Assembly: GCF_023159225.1 (NCBI RefSeq)
Contig: NC_063188.1
Coordinates: 32,977,979-33,041,978, forward strand
Length of the DNA stretch: 64,000 nt
Reading direction: 5' to 3'
DNA from: Perognathus longimembris pacificus
Lineage: Eukaryota; Chordata; Mammalia; Rodentia; Heteromyidae
Shown in pieces: positions 57,807 through 64,000 of the stretch. The stretch's first letter is position 1, and every line of letters starts with the position of its first letter. The position numbers were made by a program, and so were the translations under genes. The notes below the pieces were generated by a model, which was given only the letters and a program-made list of their open reading frames with translations, did not search any database and had not been told where the DNA came from.

Positions 57807-57927
57807 GCATTCAATTGTAACAACAGAGAGAAGATATTTTTAAATTAAATAGAGCCTCAGGGACCTATAACACAATAGCAGTGTATCTGACACTGATGTC
57901 ATTTCTGACAGAAGAAAGGAAGAAAAA

Positions 57928-58057
57928 GAAAGGGGGAGGGGGGAGGGGAAATGAGGGACGAGGTAACAAACAGCACAAGAAATGTATCCAGTGCCTAATG
58001 TATGAAATAGTAACCTCTTTGTAATTCAGTTTGATAATAAAAAATATATTAAAAAAA
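57928..58057 (+). mobile_element. L1 3' end, 130 bp
   Basis: Starts in the G-rich tract and ends TTTGATAATAAAAAATATATT. A perfect 15-bp duplication AGAAAGGAAGAAAAA lies at 57913-57927 and 58058-58072. Confidence 0.95.
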
Positions 58058-58072
58058 AGAAAGGAAGAAAAA

Positions 58073-58700
58073 TAGAGCACTACTGAAATATTTGAAGAAA
58101 CAATGCTCAAAACATAGCATATTTATCAAAAGACATAATCATACAAAATCATGATTTTCAAACACAAAACAAGGTAATCATACAGAAGACACAGCAAAAT
58201 ATTATGATCAAACTTCTGTAAACAAATTACAAAATTAAACTTTCGAAGAGACAGAGATAAATGATTACTCTATTTGGGAGAAAAATTCTAGTTCCAATGT
58301 ATATTAATAATTTTCCTCTGTATATATTATATATTACATATATGGTATGATGAAATTGACAGAGATTGAAAAAGTGGGAGAGAGCAAGCCTCGCCAGAGT
58401 CACCAAAGACTGTTCCTCTGCCATAAGCAAAGAAGCTAGATTGGCTTCCTTACAACCAGCTACATCCCTAAGAGGATTTCCCAGCTCAGCATGTATACAT
58501 AAATGCAACTTCTTGGACACAAGGCACTTTTGAGCAGAAGGACTGATACAAAGGCAACATACCTCCAGTTTGGTGGTCAGGTGAAGCCACTTGGCAGCTG
58601 GGTCTCTTTCTCAAGACAAAGGATAAGCATGGCAGCAAGCAAACTGACTAGCTATACCCCTAAATTATCGCCCAACCCAGTGATCAACAGATCGATTGAT
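58073..58700. other. Unique DNA, no feature seen
   Basis: AT-rich with no recognisable element. A 97-codon minus frame (58227-58520) has no domain. Confidence 0.5.
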
Positions 58701-58707
58701 ATTGGTT

Positions 58708-58763
58708 GATAGATGGATAGGTGGATAGATGGATAGATGGATAGATGCAGAGACAGATAGATA
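58708..58763. repeat. (GATA)/(GGATAGAT)n microsatellite
   Basis: Tandem GATAGATG/GATAGGTG units, imperfect. Confidence 0.92.
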
Positions 58764-59533
58764 ACTGCAGTGTAGACATCAAGACCAATGGAATAATGTA
58801 GAGGACACAAAGTAAAAGAAAATAAAACATGAATATTTGAAAAGATAATGCTTGAAATTTTTCCTAAAGTAATAAAATAATCCAATCCATAAAATTTAAA
58901 ATCCTACAAATATAAAGTAAGATAAAGGAAACCACACCTGAAAACATAATATTTCTGGTAAGTAGAAAGAGAAGCCATCACAGGGAAATGGCAATGAACA
59001 AAGGGAGAGATAATCATGAAAGCAACCTGAATTGTAAAATGGTGGATTATCATCAAAGGAACAAAGCACACTGACAGCTCATATCTCAAAAGCAACAAAA
59101 GAAACCAGAAAACAATTGCATGGTAATCTCCATTTAGTTTAAAAGTAACCACCAACCTAGGCAAAAAAAAAAAAAAAACAGGTATAAAAATACATAAAGT
59201 TTTTTTTCAAGCAAAGGTACGATATCCGTTAAGAGTCACTCCATGCAGAGGTAGGGAACCTTTTTTTGTACCAAAGGTAATTTGGGTATTTATAACATCA
59301 TTAAAGGCCATGCAAAAATTTCAGTATAGGCAGACAGTTACAGGCAGTTGAGGATAAACATATGTATATCCTGAGTTGTACTAAATAATTTCATAAGCTT
59401 TATGTGGTCCTCAGGCCATAATTTCCCAACCATATAAGGATGCACTTTAGGAAAAATGAAGAAATAAAGAACAAAGAAACTTGTGAACATTCTTGTAAGA
59501 CTAAATGAGCATTGAGAGTGCTACTTGATAATG

Positions 59534-59567
<34 letters not shown>

Positions 59568-59885
59568 CCTTACATATATATTTAAAACACAGCAACAATA
59601 ACATAAAAACCTTGACATGGGGAAACAGGGTTGAAATTTTCTAAGAAATAATGGAATCTAAGTTGGAAACCGATTATTGGGGACATATTATTAGGAAGAA
59701 TAACTGGCTAATTAATGTTAAGATATTAAAGATAAGAGAATAGGTTTAAGTATTTAATGACCATGTGAATGCTGTATTAAGAAGATGAGCTTAGAACTAA
59801 TTGATTTAGAAAAAATACAGGAGAGAGACTAGCAAAGAATATCAGGTGGGAAATGCTATAGCACAATAAATATATGGGAAATATT
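58764..59885. other. Unique DNA with a (CA)n run
   Basis: (CA)n at 59545-59568 and an A17 run near 59165. Otherwise nothing recognised. Confidence 0.6.
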
Positions 59886-59889
59886 AAGG

Positions 59890-60250
59890 ATCATAGTACA
59901 CAGATGGTAGTGGGAAACACGGCAGAAATAATGTGAAGATGATTGGGAATGAAAGATAGAATATTATGGTTGGTAGATAGGGTGAGGAATACTGACAGAA
60001 AGGAGTCAAGGATCCACACCTAGGAAAGTAGTTTGTTAATGGGAAAATAACACACACAGAAGAATAATCACTCTTGCAGAAAGTGTAACAAAGTAGTGAC
60101 TGTTTTTCAAGAGGTACTGAGTTTAGGTGAAAGGACCAAATGGACTATCCAGCAGTGAGTTAATAAAGAGCTTAGAAATATGTTCGGACACAAAGATAAA
60201 TAAAGGAGCTTAGAGATATGTTAGAACACAAAGATAGGAGTCATTCACAT
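59890..60250 (+). repeat. Possible ancient dispersed repeat with 38-bp duplication
   Basis: GGAGTCAAGGATCC.. to GGAGTCATTCACA resembles in style the segment at 3090-3525. Within it, 60168-60205 is repeated at 60206-60236 (GAGCTTAGA.ATATGTT, then ACACAAAGATA). Confidence 0.4.
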
Positions 60251-60739
60251 TTTTGTGACATTTGAAGCAGTGTGAGGAGCTGTATACATAGAGAAAAGCA
60301 CAGAGCCAGAGACTGAGCTGAAGTAGGTACATTTGGGGAATAATTTTACCAGTGTGATACAACAAAGGAGAAAAGGAGAATTCAAGTGGTGGTGGGAGAG
60401 GCAGGACATTATCAGGGCAATACCCAGTGTCATGGAAACCAAGAGAATAACATTGTCTAAAGGACATGATCTATATTAAGAGTTACAGGCAACTATAGCT
60501 GCATAAGAATGGAGACAGAGCACAGCAGCTTGAAGCATCACTTGTTCTCGTTTTATTTTTTCCAGAGCTTTATCTTTGTTGAATGGGAAAACACCCCCTT
60601 TGAAATCCAAAGGAAACAGGAATTGAAAATCATTTTCAAGTCATCTTCATTTACAGTTTAAATTCAACATTCTCCATTTTTTATGTTCCTCTCCTCAGCA
60701 AAAGCAACAGTGATACCTGCTGCAGAAACAAGAAAACAC

Positions 60740-60872
60740 AAAAGCCTTGCATCCTCCTTCCCTTTCTCCCTTCCACCCTCTCTTTTGCTCCTTTCCTTTA
60801 TTTCATCTTTCCCTCCTTCTTATTTTTTTACTCTTTTATTTCCTTTCTTATTTTCTTCTTTCCTCCTTTCAC
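60740..60872. repeat. Pyrimidine-rich low-complexity tract
   Basis: TTCC/CTTT/CCCT-rich without a fixed period. The Ser/Phe/Leu-rich frame over it is an artefact. Confidence 0.85.
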
Positions 60873-61059
60873 AAAAATAATTTCATTCTGTTAAATACAT
60901 ATTGTGGAATGACTAAATCGAGCTAAATAAATATGTGCAGTCACGTACTTGACTGCATACTTGAGAGCATTCAGAATCTACTCTTTCTGTGATTGTCAAA
61001 ACCACAAAGTATTGCTATTAACTAGGTCACCATGTTGTACAATCAGTGTCTTGAACCTA

Positions 61060-61725
61060 TTGCTCTAACCCCACTGAAATTGTGCAACCTTTGATGAATG
61101 TTGCCACTGAGAGAGAACTTAAACTTCTATGGATTCAACTTTTCTAGATTGCACATACAAGTGGAATCGTACAGTATTTTCTTTCTGTATTTGAATTATT
61201 TCACTCATTATAATTTCTTCCATGTTCATCCATGTCACAAATGACAGGGCTTCTTTCTTTAGGACTGAATAGTATGCATATACGGTTTTAAAATCTTCTC
61301 ATTTGTCAATAGAAACTTATCTGGATTTCATATATGGGATGTGTGAATGATAATGCAACCAATGTGTAAGTGATGCTATCTCTTACATATATATACGGAT
61401 TTCATTTCATTGGATACGTACTCAGTACTGGGATTGATTACTAGTGTGATAATTCTTGCTTTTGTTCTTTAAAAAGATTCATACTGTCCCCTCATAATGA
61501 AGACACAAATCTGCATTTGCACCAACACTGTGCAAGGATGCTGTTAGCCTGATACCCTCACCAACACATCTCATCTCTTTTCCTTTTGGTATTAATGAAA
61601 TTCATTGTGGTTTCAATGATTATTTCCTTGGTGATTAGTGACATTGAGCTTTATTCCATATAGGTGAGGAGCTTTTGCTTATCTTCTTCTGATAAATGTC
61701 TATGCAAGTTCTTTCCCCATTACTT
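61060..61725 (-). mobile_element. Ancient L1 (L1M-like) 3' region
   Basis: Minus-strand L1 landmarks in order: ACATACAAGTGGAATCGTAC, TTCTTCCATGTTCATCCATG, ACTGAATAGTATGCATATA, ATTGGATACGTACTCAGTAC. Typical of old mammalian L1 and clearly older than the L1s with 3'UTR G-tracts. Confidence 0.8.
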
Positions 61726-61729
61726 TTTT

Positions 61730-62905
61730 ATTGTTACTGCATATTGATCATGCAAAATATTGGATTTCATTGTTACACATTCATGCATATATACCTCATT
61801 ATTTCCCCATCTCTCTTTAATGTACTTCCTCTTTTCAAATAGCTCCTCTTCTTTTGTGCCATCTCTTCCTACATATAATATTTGTTTCATGATTCTAGAT
61901 TATTTCCCTTAGCATGATGATCTCCAATTCTATCTACTTTCCAGTACATAATGTTTTGTCTTTCTTCATGGTTGAATATTGGCAAATGTTCACTGTTCAT
62001 TCTTGCTGATTGGAAATAGAGCACTGATAAACCTGGGGGCACAGATACTTCTAAAGTATGGTGACTTGGTATATACCAAAGAGTGCTATACCTGGGTAAT
62101 ATAGACATTGTATTTTTTAGCTTCTTAAGGAATCTTCATACTGATTTCCATAGTGGCTGCATTAATTTACATTTCCAGCAAGAGTATATAGGGGTTCCTT
62201 TTTCCTTACATCCTCTACAGTTAGTTATATTTTGTGATTGGAATGAGATAGCATCTCAATATAGTTTTGATTTGCATTTCCTAGATGGCTAAACGTGTTA
62301 AACATTTTTTTCATGTGTGTAAAGGGCATTTGTACTTCATTTGATAAGTGTCTGTTCAATTCACTTGCCTGTTTATTGATAGTATTATTTCCTCTTTGGG
62401 TGTTATTTTTTAGTTCTTTATACAGTCTGAACATTTTTTCATGTATATAAAAGCCATTTTAAAAAGTGCTAGTTTTTTGCCTATTTATTGATTGGATAGT
62501 TTTCTCTCATATTTTTTGTTCTTTATATTATGATGTTAATCCTTTGTTGGAAGAATAGCTTGGCAAAGATGTCTCTCCTGTGCTGTAGGTTTTTTTTCCA
62601 TTCTTGTCATTGTTCCCTTTATTCTGCAGAAGCCTTTTGATTTGATGCAGTCTCATTTATAAACTACTTGTTATTATTCCTAGAGTTATTAGAGTCCTAC
62701 TCAGGAAATTGTTGCCTATGCCTATTTTCTGAACACTTCTTTATCCTTTCCTTTAGCCATTTGAAATTTTCAGAATTTACATTGTAGTCTTTAATCAATT
62801 TCAGTTGATTTTGTTACAGGGTAAGAGATCAGAATCTAGTTTCATTTTTCTACAAATGGATATGCAATTTTTCCAGCACCATTTGTTAAAAAGGTTGTCT
62901 TTTCT
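61730..62905 (-). mobile_element. Second old L1 fragment (ORF2 C-terminal region)
   Basis: Restarts L1 order: GATTATTTCCCTTAGCATGA, TTGATTTGCATTTCCTAGAT, GAAGCCTTTTGATTTGATGC, CCAGCACCATTTGTTAAAAA. The restart shows a separate insertion or rearrangement relative to 61060-61725. No open frame is longer than 73 codons. Confidence 0.82.
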
Positions 62906-63339
62906 CTTTAATAGGCTCCCTCTTGAGATGGCACCTGGCTATAACACCCAGAGATGTGGTAAGTGATAGAATGAATTTCTGTTCCAAAGTTAGCCTGTCA
63001 TCCAGGAAGTCACTTTTGCAGAGACTCTGGGTTTCTCCTGTGGCTAGGACAGTCAGTTTTATCATTGAGGCCATGTACACATTTATATTTACCTTGTACT
63101 CTTAGTTTGGATGCAATACAAACAAGAAGCCAGCGTTAGAGTATGGACTGCTTCCTACTTTTCTCTGCATCATCTTTCTGTTTCTCCCTCCTTTTGCTTA
63201 TTTGTTTTTTGTTTGTTTCAGCTTTCCTGTCTCCTCTTGGTTTCCCAGTGTTCTGTCTGTTTCCTCAGAATGTCCTTTCTCCATTTTTGAACTGATTCTT
63301 CTCAGTCACAGAATTGCACAGAAGAAACATCTCTACTAG
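62906..63339. other. Unannotated segment between L1 copies
   Basis: Unique-looking, with (TTTG)-type runs near 63199-63220. No element recognised. Confidence 0.55.
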
Positions 63340-64000
63340 GACAATCCTAGACAAATACTAATTATTTCCAATGAGTGAAACCATAGAGTTTATGTTTCTT
63401 TGAGTCTGGCTCACTTCACTTAGTATGATGTTCTCCCAAGTCTTTCCATTTCCTCACGAATAGGGTCAAGTCATTCTTTCTAATAGAAACATAGAATTCC
63501 ATTGTGTATATGTACCACACTTTCTTGACCCATTCATCTAATAAGGGGCATCTGGATTGGTTCCATGTTTTAGCGATGGTAAATTGTGCTGCGATAAACA
63601 TAGTTGTGCTTATAGCTTTAGTGTGGTCTTGCTTATAATCCTTTGGGTAAGTGCCCCCAAACGGGGTTGCTGGATCATAGGGGAGCTCTATGTTTAGCCT
63701 TTTGAGGAACCTCCACACTGTTTTCCAGGGTGATTGAACAAGTTTACAGTCCACAAACAATGTAATCGTGTTCCCTTTGGTCACTTTCCTGCCAGCATCT
63801 ACTGTTGTTAGTTTTCTTGATAATGGACATTCTTACTGGGTGATGTGGAATCTCAATGTTATCCGGATTTGCATTTTTATGGCCACTGATGCTGAGCACT
63901 TCTTCATGTGCCTTTTGTACATTCTCATTTCTTCCTCTGAGAAGTCTCGCTATAAGTCTTTAGGCCATTTATTGAGGGGGCAGTTGTCTCTTTGAGGATT
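63340..64000 (-). mobile_element. L1 ORF2 C-terminus, continuing past the window end
   Basis: Wording matches the copy at 23090-23700. Frame 63416-63784 (122 codons) encodes the ORF2p C-terminus including IELPYDPATPFGGTYPKD and WYIYTMEFYVSIRKND. The 3'UTR and poly-A are absent on the left, so it is 3'-truncated or disrupted there. The right end lies outside the window. Confidence 0.9.

Noticed and set aside
60245..60467. Minus-strand hydrophobic frames (65 and 85 codons)
   Set aside because: Two overlapping frames of similar length in the same DNA with no recognisable domain. Chance is the simplest explanation.

Overview
The window reads as intergenic or deep-intronic DNA from a mammal, most likely a geomyoid rodent (kangaroo rats, pocket mice, pocket gophers). 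The clue is a dimeric SINE present in many copies. Its left half is tRNA-Ala/ID-like and its right half is a second conserved monomer, which is the architecture described for IDL-Geo of Geomyoidea. It occurs beside B1(7SL)-headed composite SINEs, rodent-type LINE-1 and class II (betaretrovirus-like) endogenous retroviruses. I could not check the assignment against a repeat library. I find no host protein-coding gene, rRNA, tRNA gene or CRISPR array. Every long open frame falls in a transposon fossil, its antisense, or a simple repeat.

Layout. 1-3.5 kb: sparse unique DNA with one B1-composite SINE. 3.5-7.9 kb: a 5'-inverted (twin-primed) L1 with its own target-site duplication (TSD) and a SINE nested in its tail. 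8-19 kb: unique DNA with two dimeric SINEs, several L1 3' ends, a head-to-head pair of L1 tails inside one short duplication (12.85-13.56 kb), a (GAA)n(GGA)n tract and older tRNA-type SINE remnants. 19.1-30.8 kb: a decayed plus-strand class II ERV. It has a primer-binding site, gag with a 42-bp internal repeat, an integrase fragment with D-35-E spacing, env remnants, and a polypurine tract leading into a 3' LTR-like end. It is broken up by a solo LTR with a 6-bp TSD, a SINE/L1/SINE nest, and a minus-strand provirus deleted to 5' LTR, gag and an LTR stub. 31.5-38.7 kb: a near-full-length minus-strand L1 (5'UTR, ORF1, ORF2, 3'UTR) inserted into a composite SINE. 39.5-45.7 kb: a second provirus with paired approx. 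0.39-kb LTRs and a 5-bp TSD. Inside it is a class II element that has U3 at both ends. 45.7-56.7 kb: mostly unique DNA with SINEs, a duplicated MaLR-like LTR segment and short L1 tails. 56.8-57.3 kb: a minus-strand solo LTR with a perfect 6-bp TSD. 57.3-64 kb: SINEs, a 130-bp L1 insertion, microsatellites, then layered old and younger minus-strand L1 running off the window end.

Nothing here works together as a pathway. The information lies in the order and mechanism of the insertions, many of which can be timed by nesting and TSDs. I found no undescribed functional system. The most unusual structures are the U3-to-U3 LTR element at 40.9-42.05 kb, the inverted L1-tail pair at 12.85-13.56 kb, and the right monomer shared by two otherwise different SINE families.
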